In this document: piece by piece, positions 1 to 6,673 of the stretch | How the letters are laid out: every line of letters starts with the position of its first letter | Numbering within the stretch: position 1 is the first letter of the stretch | Assembly: GCA_016930275.1 (NCBI GenBank) | Contig: JAFGHA010000051.1 | Location: 1 to 33,790, forward strand | Origin: Chitinispirillaceae bacterium | Lineage (GTDB): Bacteria > Fibrobacterota > Chitinivibrionia > Chitinivibrionales > Chitinispirillaceae | Reading direction: 5' to 3' | DNA length: 33,790 nt | Program-made: the position numbers and the translations under genes | Notes under the pieces: generated by a model | What the model saw: only the letters and a program-made list of their open reading frames with translations | Told to the model about the DNA's origin: nothing | Databases searched by the model: none

Positions 1-308
1 CTTTTCAGCTCCTTTTCTCCTCAGGCTTTCGCCTGATACCCCATCATCATCACACACATCTGCCATTCTTCATGGCATAACACCTGTCTTATTAAAATAG
101 CAATAGGTGTGCCAATAGTTAAAAAGTTCGAAAAACTATCATATCAGGCTGTATTCATCATTTAAATAGTTAAATAAAAAATTAAATTGCAAAATGAAAT
201 GGAGGATTATATAGACTATTCGGTAAAAAATACCGAATGATGAAGCCTTTTCCAAAAATCCTGATGGGAGGTATTCAGATTACCCGGGTATCATGAGAAG
301 CGGACTCA
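1..308. other. AT-rich non-coding left margin
   Basis: No reading frame here looks like a gene. The stretch is AT-rich in its middle part (about 100-240). It contains a 6-bp hairpin at 21-36, a perfect 8-bp inverted repeat with a 5-nt A loop at 218-238 (attcggta/taccgaat) and a 10-bp palindrome at 281-290 (tacccgggta). Read on the minus strand, positions 14-9 spell AAGGAG followed by 8 nt to the window edge, so a minus-strand gene may start just outside the window and this region may be its promoter and leader. None of the inverted repeats is followed by a convincing T-tract. Confidence 0.5.
138..166 (-). promoter_or_regulatory. candidate sigma-70-type promoter for an off-window minus-strand gene
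   Basis: On the minus strand TTTAAA (166-161) is separated by exactly 17 nt from TATGAT (143-138). The direction fits a gene starting beyond position 1, preceded by the AAGGAG at 14-9. The -35 hexamer is weak, and AT-rich DNA gives such matches by chance, so this is tentative. Confidence 0.25.
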
Positions 309-953
309 CTAGATACTTATTGATTCAAGAAATGACGTAATTGCTGTTGTATCTGCTCCTGCGAGCACATGACAATTTTTAACAAGTTGTTTGATATCGA
401 CGGTAAATACAGCCCATGCCCCTAGTTGAATTTCAGAGGCAAGTTGTCCCGGTCCCCAGCCTGAGTAACCGAGAAATAAACGGGTTGTTGATGGGTTGGA
501 ATCGATCATTCCTGAAATATCATTCCATTTCCCGCCCATATAGACACCGGAATCTATCGGGTAGGCTCCTTCTGCGGGATTTTCGGTAATTTCGAGAACC
601 TGGAGTTCGTTCTGCTGAACCGGACCACCGATAAGAACTTCCCGGGCGCGGTTGGCACCGCTAATTCCCTCAAAAATTTCTGACAGCGGCATATGCGAAA
701 TCCGGTTGAGAACCAGTCCATAGGAGCCTTCATCGCCGTGAATGCAAATCAGTACAACGGTTGCGTCAAAATTCGGGTCTTGAAGCACTTCCCGTGCAAG
801 TAACACGGAACCCGACGTGAGTCTGGCAAGTTGTTCCGTACTGTCGACGGCAGGCCTGAATTGTTCCGGAAATAACTGGTTCACAAGAGAAAAATACTTT
901 TTGTCGGAGAGGGTCGGCAAACAGACGAAAATAATGGATCGTGAAAGTGACAT
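309..953 (-). CDS. yqgE: YqgE/AlgH family (UPF0301) protein
   Basis: This belongs to the YqgE/AlgH family, a widespread group of soluble proteins of unsettled biochemical function; AlgH was named for an effect on alginate expression in Pseudomonas. Visible family hallmarks are a GSVLLA-type opening strand, VVLICIHGDEGSYGLVLNR, a GGPVQQNEL motif, and near the C-terminus FLGYSGWGPGQLASEI followed by GAW. The protein is about 214 residues, longer than the usual 185-190, because some 45 residues precede the first conserved strand. The ATG at 953 was chosen over an in-frame TTG at 974. AGGGA directly abuts the ATG, so spacing is poor and a later start is possible. It lies downstream of the large TPR gene on the same strand, with a hairpin between them. 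Confidence 0.88.
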   Translation of the reverse strand: MSLSRSIIFVCLPTLSDKKYFSLVNQLFPEQFRPAVDSTEQLARLTSGSVLLAREVLQDPNFDATVVLICIHGDEGSYGLVLNRISHMPLSEIFEGISGANRAREVLIGGPVQQNELQVLEITENPAEGAYPIDSGVYMGGKWNDISGMIDSNPSTTRLFLGYSGWGPGQLASEIQLGAWAVFTVDIKQLVKNCHVLAGADTTAITSFLESISI

Positions 954-1030
954 TCCCTGTATGCCGACATTCAACTACAGCAATGAATGTCCAATCAGGG
1001 ACATGTTTTACGGGGTAACCGGCTGGTAAA

Positions 1031-1070
1031 CACCGTATCCTCCGAGGAATTACCTCGCGTGGATACGGTG
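1031..1070 (-). terminator. strong two-part hairpin after the TPR gene
   Basis: A perfect 10-bp outer stem (caccgtatcc 1031-1040 with ggatacggtg 1061-1070) encloses a second 5-bp stem (cgagg/cctcg) with an aatta loop. It starts about 15 nt beyond the stop of the minus-strand TPR gene. The following minus-strand sequence has only three T, so it may be a weak terminator or an RNA-stabilising or processing hairpin in front of yqgE. Confidence 0.5.
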
Positions 1071-1084
1071 TATATGTGTACACT

Positions 1085-4000
1085 TCACTTTTTGGGAGAG
1101 AGTTCCTTTTCTTCCGCAAGAATTTCGGGATTTTTGGGATCGAGTGACTTCGCCTTTTGCAGGTGTTTGGCAAAATCATCCGGTTTGTTTTGAGCTTTTG
1201 CACAGCGGGCAATCCCCAATTCCGCAAGAGCAAGTTTCGGATCAATGCTTAGAGATTTGTTAAAGTAGGATTCTGCACGTTCACAGTTCCCTTGACGCCG
1301 ATAGATTTCACCGCGTTCCAGGTAGGCGGGCGCATAGTCTTCTTTGACATATGAAGCCATTTTAAACGACTCGCCGGCATCTTCATACTTTTTTAGAAAT
1401 CCTTGAGCCTTTCCGAGGAGCATCAGTCCCTCCAGGTTCATCGGTTCGGTTTTAATTACTTCACCGGCAATCATGGTGACTTCTTCATACCGCTTCTGTT
1501 CAAGAAGGTCGCTCGCGTACATGATTCTGAAGCGATTTTCTTTTTTCAACGCAATAAGCGTTTTAATCATTTTCTCGGCGTCGGCTGATTTTCCGAGTTC
1601 GCTGTATATGGTGTAGAGTTGCAGCATCAGTTCCGCATTGTCTTTCTGGACGGAAAGAACCTTCTTGAGCAATTCAATCGCATTATCTTTCCGATTCGTT
1701 TTCAGGTATGCATCGGAGAGCTGTTGCAGTACTTCCACATTGCCCGGATCGGTGATACGCACTATTTCAAGACAGGTAATCGCGTTTGAATACATCTTTT
1801 TCTCCATGAACAGCGTACCGGCGCGCTTGTTCACTTCAACATCCTGTGGTTCGATAACCAGTAATTTTTTATATGTATCAAGCTCTTTTGAGCTGTTTTT
1901 CAGGTTTTTCCATACCTCGGCGAGTTTCAGTAGTATCGTTTTATCCTTCGGAACAAGTTCCGACGCCTGAGAAAGAAGTTCCGCCGCTTTACTCAAAGTA
2001 GCCGGTGTTTCTGCATAGAGGATACCTAAACGGGTAAAATTCCGGCCGTCTTTTGGAAAACGTTTTGTATTGGAAAGGTAATAGGCCATAGCTTTTTTTG
2101 AATCTGATTTTTCTCTCAGTAACGCGCGCAGATAGGAGGCATCCGCATCGGTTACGCCGGGAAGGGCCACATAGCCGGCATAAGCATCAGCCGCTTTCTG
2201 AGGGTTATTGGTTTTTTCGTAGCATTCTCCGAGAGGACGGAGAATAACCTTGAGAACCGATTCCGGAGCTTTCTTCGTATTGAGTTTACCGTATACGGTG
2301 CAGACTTTGGAACAATCCTTTGTCTGATAATAGGAATCACCAAGCGAAAGAAGGTACTCACGGTCATGGAGAGATTCGTTTTTCACCATTTCGAGGTACG
2401 TTATCGCTTCTTTATATTTTTTCTGTTTATACAAATGCAATCCGACCGTTTTTGCGACAGCATCGTCATTTTTCACTTTTTCAAGATATTTCCGGTATGA
2501 TATTATTGCCTCCTCTGTCTTTTTCTGCTTCATCTGAAGCGTTCCGAGTGTCTTGAATTCCTTGCCCGCATTCGGATTAAGGAGGACTACCTGTTCAAGA
2601 GAAAGAACTGCTCCGGCTATATCATTATTCGCTGCTTGACATTCTCCCAATGCACCGAGAAGTTCAAGGTTTTTCGGAGCATCAGTGGAGGCTTTTTTAT
2701 ACATGGCGATGGCCTGCGGATACTGTTTTTTCTTCCGGTAGATTTCGCCGAGCGTCGGGTATGTTTCTGCCTCAGCTTCATTTCGTTTGATGGCAAGATT
2801 CAGAACGATAATTGCTTCATCTTCAAGTTTTTTATTGATGAGAATTTCACCATACTGTTTCAGAAAACCGGTTTGTGATGAATCGAGTTTCAGAGCAGTA
2901 CGGTATTCGGAAAGTGCGCCGTCGGTATTTTTCTGTTCATAGAGCATGGTGCCCAGTTCAACGTGGGCTTTCGCATTTTTGGGATTGAGAGTGACATACT
3001 GTTTGAGATAGGTGAGGGCATCCTTTGTTTTCCCTTTCTTTCGGGAAATTTCCAGCAGCCGGGTGAATACCAGCGTATCCTTCGGAGTGAGTACTGCCAG
3101 ATCCTTGTAAATCGGAAAGGCGCCGTCAAGGTCCTTTTTCTCATAGAGATATTCGGCAAGTCGCAACCGGGCCGGAATTTCTTTCGGATCTTTCGAAATG
3201 GTTTTACGGTCGAGTGATGCAAGGTCTTTTTTGTATTCCGCTGTTTTGTCGTTCGCACCGGCAGCTTCAGCAGAGGCAATCAGGGAGAGAAGAATCCCGA
3301 TATCATCAGGCTGAAGTTCCGAAGCCTTTTCGTAAAGCGATACGGCTTTTTTGGATTCCTTTGATTCCGCATACGATTTAGCCAGCATCAGAATGATTGC
3401 CGTATCTTTCGGTGAGCCTGCATATACTTTTTCGAGATAGGGAACAGCCGTACGGTACTGTTTCTTGGCATAATTGATCACGCCTGCCCTGCGGTAGGCG
3501 GTAAGGTTACCCGGTTGCAGGGTCGTGAGTTTGACTGCCGATGAAAGCTCCTTTTCCTTGTTTCCAGTCGCATGATAGGCATCACAGAGGGTTTTGAGCA
3601 CAAGGGTGTCGTCAGGAGATAACTTTGCGGCTTTTTCCAGATAAGTAATCGCACTGGAAACCTGCGCCTTATCATCGCTCAGAAGAATACCGAGGCGGGT
3701 ATAATTCCGGGCATCCTTGGTGAATTTCTGCGTATTTGATTTATACAGTGCGATAGCACCCTCTTTGTCGGATGATTCCCTGAGGGCCGCCTGTTTGTAG
3801 GATGCATCGGCATCGATCACTTTTGGAAGTTTGACATATGCTTCGTAGGCTTTCGCCGCTTCCTTCAATGCTCCCGTTTTTTCATATGCTTCAGCAAGCG
3901 GTTTGAGCAGTTCCTGAAGGTCCGCCGTACCGGGTTTCATAGAACGGGCTTTGGCAAGGTATTCGATGGTTTTCGGATAGTTCCCTGTTTCATAAAAACA

Positions 4001-5518
4001 CGCCCCGATTTTCATGAGAAGTGAACGGGTTAGCAGTTTAGACGATTTGATTTTTTCGAAATAGGGCAACGCCTCTTTACACTGTTTTTTTGAATGGTAA
4101 TAGAGGCCGACAATACCTGCTGTTTTCTCGTCCTTGGGAGATTTTTCAAGATACTTGCGGTAATTTTTTATTGCTTCATCGGTTTTTTTCTGGGCGAAGA
4201 GAAGGTCGCCGAGCTGTTTATACTCCTCATTCGCCTGCGGGTTGAGCATGACCACCTGCTGATAATTCAGGAGCGCATCGGCGGTTTTTCCCGTTGCTGC
4301 CTGACATTCGGCAAGTGAAGAGAGTACCGCAAGGTTTTTCATGTCGATTTTAAGGGCACTCTGGTAATACCCAATCGCTTTGGAACACTGCTTTTTATCT
4401 TGGTAAATATTTCCGACCGCCGCGTACATCGCAGCATCGGCTTCACCTGCGGAAATTACTTTCGGCATTATCTCGATTGCTTCATCGGAAAGCTTCCGGT
4501 TGAGGGCGATCGAAAGATAATTACGATACAAGCCTGGTATCGCGGGTTTGAGCCCGGCGGCTTTCCGGTAAGCATCCAGTGCTTCCTTATCGCTCTTCTG
4601 CTCGTGCAGCAGATCGCCGAGGGTTTTAAAGGCTTCGGCATCGGTGGAGTCGATAATCAAGTAATTGCGGAGGTAGAGAACGGCGTCTTTTTTCTGTTTG
4701 TTGTCGAGACTGATACGGTAGAGGTGTTTGAAAATTTTCGCATCGTTCGGCAGCAGTACCGCGAGTTCCTTGAGCAACGGCAGAGCTGCTTTGGTGTCTT
4801 TCTTTTCAAGGTAATGGTCCACCATAATTGTTCGTGAATGGGTATCCTTACTGTCGAGGCTGACGATACGTGAAGCGGCGACCACCAGATTTTTACGATC
4901 GTTCATTTCCTCATAACAGTAGGCGAGTTTTTTCCAGTAGGTGACATCGTCTTTGGCTTTAGCGACGATCGCTTCGAGTTGCTTCGCTGCATTCGCCCAG
5001 TCCTTTTCGCTGAAGTAAATGTAACTGAGCACCTTGCGGGCTTCGACGGCATTGCTGTCGAGCATAACGGCAGATTCCGCGGCATCACGCGCTTTGTCCA
5101 GCTCTTTGAGATTCATTGCACAGGTGGCCATCGCCTCTGCGGCCCGGGAATTGCGCGAGAGCAGATACCATTTCTGAAGATGCGGCATTGCTTCCTTGTA
5201 GTCTTTATTCCGCAGATAATATTCACCCATGACGGCGAAAATACGCGGATCACTCGGATGTACTTTCTGCGCTTCGATAAATGATTTGATCACTTTCTGT
5301 TTGTCGGCGCCGGTTTTATCGAGGGCGTCGGCATACTGTAACCAGACTTCAACACTTCGCTCTGCCGGGGGAATCGATTTATCAATATGTTCAACCACTT
5401 TGGCAAATTTACCGTCTTTGATCAGTCCGTCAAGGCGATCATCAGCGGAAAGTGATCCGATGAAAAGAAAAACAGATACAATAAGCATACTGACCGATTT
5501 GATGGTGGGTTGAATCAT
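1085..5518 (-). CDS. giant exported tetratricopeptide-repeat protein with a duplicated ~555-residue module
   Basis: The 1477-residue product begins with a signal peptide (MIQPTIKSVSMLIVSVFLFI..SLSA, then DDRLDG) and is almost wholly TPR helix pairs, so it probably acts in the periplasm or at the outer membrane as a protein-interaction scaffold. The start at 5518 is preferred to an upstream in-frame ATG at 5584 because GGGAG lies 5 nt before it and the signal peptide follows at once. Residues about 240-795 and 795-1350 are two copies of one module in register. The motif LPxVxDADAS ends at residue 573 in the first and 1128 in the second, and each is followed by YxxNTxxFxxDxRN. The C-terminal half aligns with the exported TPR protein at 28923-32627. 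No catalytic domain is visible; the specific function is unknown. Confidence 0.9.
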   Translation of the reverse strand: MIQPTIKSVSMLIVSVFLFIGSLSADDRLDGLIKDGKFAKVVEHIDKSIPPAERSVEVWLQYADALDKTGADKQKVIKSFIEAQKVHPSDPRIFAVMGEYYLRNKDYKEAMPHLQKWYLLSRNSRAAEAMATCAMNLKELDKARDAAESAVMLDSNAVEARKVLSYIYFSEKDWANAAKQLEAIVAKAKDDVTYWKKLAYCYEEMNDRKNLVVAASRIVSLDSKDTHSRTIMVDHYLEKKDTKAALPLLKELAVLLPNDAKIFKHLYRISLDNKQKKDAVLYLRNYLIIDSTDAEAFKTLGDLLHEQKSDKEALDAYRKAAGLKPAIPGLYRNYLSIALNRKLSDEAIEIMPKVISAGEADAAMYAAVGNIYQDKKQCSKAIGYYQSALKIDMKNLAVLSSLAECQAATGKTADALLNYQQVVMLNPQANEEYKQLGDLLFAQKKTDEAIKNYRKYLEKSPKDEKTAGIVGLYYHSKKQCKEALPYFEKIKSSKLLTRSLLMKIGACFYETGNYPKTIEYLAKARSMKPGTADLQELLKPLAEAYEKTGALKEAAKAYEAYVKLPKVIDADASYKQAALRESSDKEGAIALYKSNTQKFTKDARNYTRLGILLSDDKAQVSSAITYLEKAAKLSPDDTLVLKTLCDAYHATGNKEKELSSAVKLTTLQPGNLTAYRRAGVINYAKKQYRTAVPYLEKVYAGSPKDTAIILMLAKSYAESKESKKAVSLYEKASELQPDDIGILLSLIASAEAAGANDKTAEYKKDLASLDRKTISKDPKEIPARLRLAEYLYEKKDLDGAFPIYKDLAVLTPKDTLVFTRLLEISRKKGKTKDALTYLKQYVTLNPKNAKAHVELGTMLYEQKNTDGALSEYRTALKLDSSQTGFLKQYGEILINKKLEDEAIIVLNLAIKRNEAEAETYPTLGEIYRKKKQYPQAIAMYKKASTDAPKNLELLGALGECQAANNDIAGAVLSLEQVVLLNPNAGKEFKTLGTLQMKQKKTEEAIISYRKYLEKVKNDDAVAKTVGLHLYKQKKYKEAITYLEMVKNESLHDREYLLSLGDSYYQTKDCSKVCTVYGKLNTKKAPESVLKVILRPLGECYEKTNNPQKAADAYAGYVALPGVTDADASYLRALLREKSDSKKAMAYYLSNTKRFPKDGRNFTRLGILYAETPATLSKAAELLSQASELVPKDKTILLKLAEVWKNLKNSSKELDTYKKLLVIEPQDVEVNKRAGTLFMEKKMYSNAITCLEIVRITDPGNVEVLQQLSDAYLKTNRKDNAIELLKKVLSVQKDNAELMLQLYTIYSELGKSADAEKMIKTLIALKKENRFRIMYASDLLEQKRYEEVTMIAGEVIKTEPMNLEGLMLLGKAQGFLKKYEDAGESFKMASYVKEDYAPAYLERGEIYRRQGNCERAESYFNKSLSIDPKLALAELGIARCAKAQNKPDDFAKHLQKAKSLDPKNPEILAEEKELSPKK

Positions 5519-5519
5519 G

Positions 5520-5536
5520 ATTTCTCCCGGAGAAAT
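5520..5536 (-). promoter_or_regulatory. 8-1-8 palindrome covering the TPR gene's ribosome binding site
   Basis: atttctcc-c-ggagaaat is a perfect inverted repeat with a single central base, lying immediately upstream of the ATG at 5518. The minus-strand GGGAG Shine-Dalgarno is inside it. It could be an operator for a dimeric regulator, or could mask the ribosome binding site by intermolecular or cruciform pairing; the loop is too small for a simple hairpin unless inner pairs open. Confidence 0.4.
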
Positions 5537-5882
5537 AGTGTGGGACAGGATATAATTGTTTTCTTGTTGAATAGAAAAACACAATATGCGTATTTTCAGG
5601 TGTTTTTGATTTTAAAATTCCCTCAAAAAACTGCACATTCTCAATTACAGGGGCAAGGCAGGTTTACCGAGTCCGCTGAAATTGATTTTTTTTCTCTCCG
5701 CACGTGTCCCTGTACACTTGGAAACCTGGCGACTTCGGGGAGAGTATTCTGCTGTATTTGTCGATATCCGAATGCCTTAATTTTCTATGATATCATAATG
5801 CCATGATTTTTGTATTAAAAATTACTTAAGGCAGAGGGGAAGAGCAAATGATGACTACTATTTTCACGGGTAACAGGAATGT
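5537..5882. other. intergenic region between the TPR gene and yidD
   Basis: About 350 bp without a convincing gene; short open frames on the plus strand here have no ribosome binding site and no recognisable product. It holds a candidate promoter/operator at 5775-5813 for the TPR gene. It also has a longer imperfect fold on the plus strand between ctctcc near 5694 and ggagag near 5740, which encloses a gtgt/acac stem. No terminator for yidD with a clear T-tract was found. Confidence 0.45.
5775..5813 (-). promoter_or_regulatory. candidate promoter with 12-bp palindrome, upstream of the TPR gene
   Basis: tatgatatcata (5786-5797) is a perfect 12-bp palindrome. On the minus strand its first half, TATGAT, can serve as a -10 hexamer with a weak TTTTAA 17 nt upstream. 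The 6-mer ggcatt (aatgcc on the plus strand) is repeated directly on either side of the palindrome. A palindrome on a -10 element is a common layout for a repressor operator; no regulator is identified. Confidence 0.3.
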
Positions 5883-6191
5883 TCAATCATTGTTTATGTT
5901 CATATTCGGCGGGATGTTTTTCTGTTGTGAGTGCTTTTGTTTTTTGGGCGCCGGATCATATCCCCATCCGCCGCAAGGGTGGCAACGGGAAATACGTTTG
6001 ATACCGAGTAAGATTCCATACAGTAATCCCCATTCATGTATCGCTTCGATAGTATAAGTTGAACAGGTCGGGGTATAGCGGCATTTCGTCGGAAGCATCG
6101 GACTGATAACCCGCTGATAAACAACGATCAGCAAAACTGCTGCAGCCGACAGAAACCGGTAAACTTTTTTCGGAATAGATCGGGCGGTCAT
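5883..6191 (-). CDS. yidD: YidD, membrane protein insertion efficiency factor
   Basis: YidD is a small membrane-associated protein thought to help YidC-dependent insertion of inner-membrane proteins. The family signature is clear: YQRVISPMLPTKCRYTPTCS followed by YTIEAIHEWG, then GIKRISRCHPCGGWGYDP. An amphipathic or hydrophobic N-terminal helix (LSAAAVLLIVVY) precedes it. The 102-residue length is normal, with a short basic C-terminal tail. The ATG at 6191 is the natural start, but no good Shine-Dalgarno is seen. In most bacteria yidD sits with rpmH-rnpA-yidC; here none of these neighbours is present, so the gene stands alone between the TPR gene and the fibro-slime gene. Confidence 0.93.
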   Translation of the reverse strand: MTARSIPKKVYRFLSAAAVLLIVVYQRVISPMLPTKCRYTPTCSTYTIEAIHEWGLLYGILLGIKRISRCHPCGGWGYDPAPKKQKHSQQKNIPPNMNINND

Positions 6192-6673
6192 GGTACAAAG
6201 ACTCAGACGTGACTTGGTGAATTCGGAATAGCGTTTCCTGATAAAATACTTCCTTCCGATTATTACTCTCTACCTTGCATAAATGACGATACATCCATGA
6301 ATAATATTTCCGGAAATCTGAAACGTGCAGGCCTCCAGTCATTTGAGTTATTGACGGTTTCGAAATAGAATTCATTTTAACTTTCTTCAATATCGGTATC
6401 GAAAATTGCCGATTAAAGGATCGATCTTGATACCGAATCTCAGAATTAACCTAATCTGCCGGGAATATGCCGATGGATTGTTAATATGCTGGTTAATTAA
6501 GGGGAGTAAACAATAGAAATATCTGACAATATAGTGTATAATAAAGAAAATGCCTCATCGTCACCATGAAAGTACCACCATCCGGTCAACCGGCAAGCGT
6601 GAAAATTGTACCAATTTAAAATATTCAGAGGATGAGATTTCAATGGATTGCCATCTCCTTAGAAGGATTACCA
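6192..6673. other. divergent intergenic region between yidD and the fibro-slime gene
   Basis: No convincing gene. A 118-codon minus-strand frame (6034-6390) is open here but runs through yidD in another frame and resembles nothing known. The region carries an 8-bp inverted repeat with a 28-nt spacer (tcggtatc 6393-6400, gataccga 6429-6436), a perfect TATAAT at 6537-6542, and a 6-3-6 inverted repeat aaattg-tac-caattt at 6603-6617 in the presumed leader of the fibro-slime mRNA. Confidence 0.5.
6537..6542 (+). promoter_or_regulatory. candidate -10 element for the fibro-slime gene
   Basis: A perfect TATAAT sits in AT-rich DNA about 130 nt before the ATG at 6674. There is no good -35 hexamer 16-18 nt upstream (TAGAAA at 6514-6519), so the assignment depends on the -10 alone. 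It implies a leader of roughly 125 nt that includes the 6603-6617 inverted repeat. Confidence 0.35.

Noticed and set aside
1-60. Cyclic-di-GMP-I (GEMM) riboswitch on the minus strand
   Set aside because: Only the GAAA-capped stem is reminiscent; the conserved flanking bases and the second stem with its tetraloop receptor are not present.
987-1004. Small hairpin atgtcc/ggacat followed by gtttta on the plus strand as a terminator
   Set aside because: No plus-strand gene ends here, and the stem lies upstream of the minus-strand yqgE start, so a terminator role has no client.
2890-3279. Long alternate frames inside the TPR genes (for example 2890-3279, 4400-4837, 29556-30365)
   Set aside because: They are shadows of the TPR coding frames; repeat-rich biased codons leave other frames open, and none has a ribosome binding site or family match.
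5694-5740. Riboswitch or small RNA in the folded ctctcc...ggagag segment
   Set aside because: Pairing is imperfect and matches no RNA family I know; no promoter or terminator frames it.
6034-6390. 118-codon minus-strand frame overlapping yidD
   Set aside because: It runs through yidD in another frame, its product resembles no family (not RnpA, the usual neighbour), and yidD is unmistakable.
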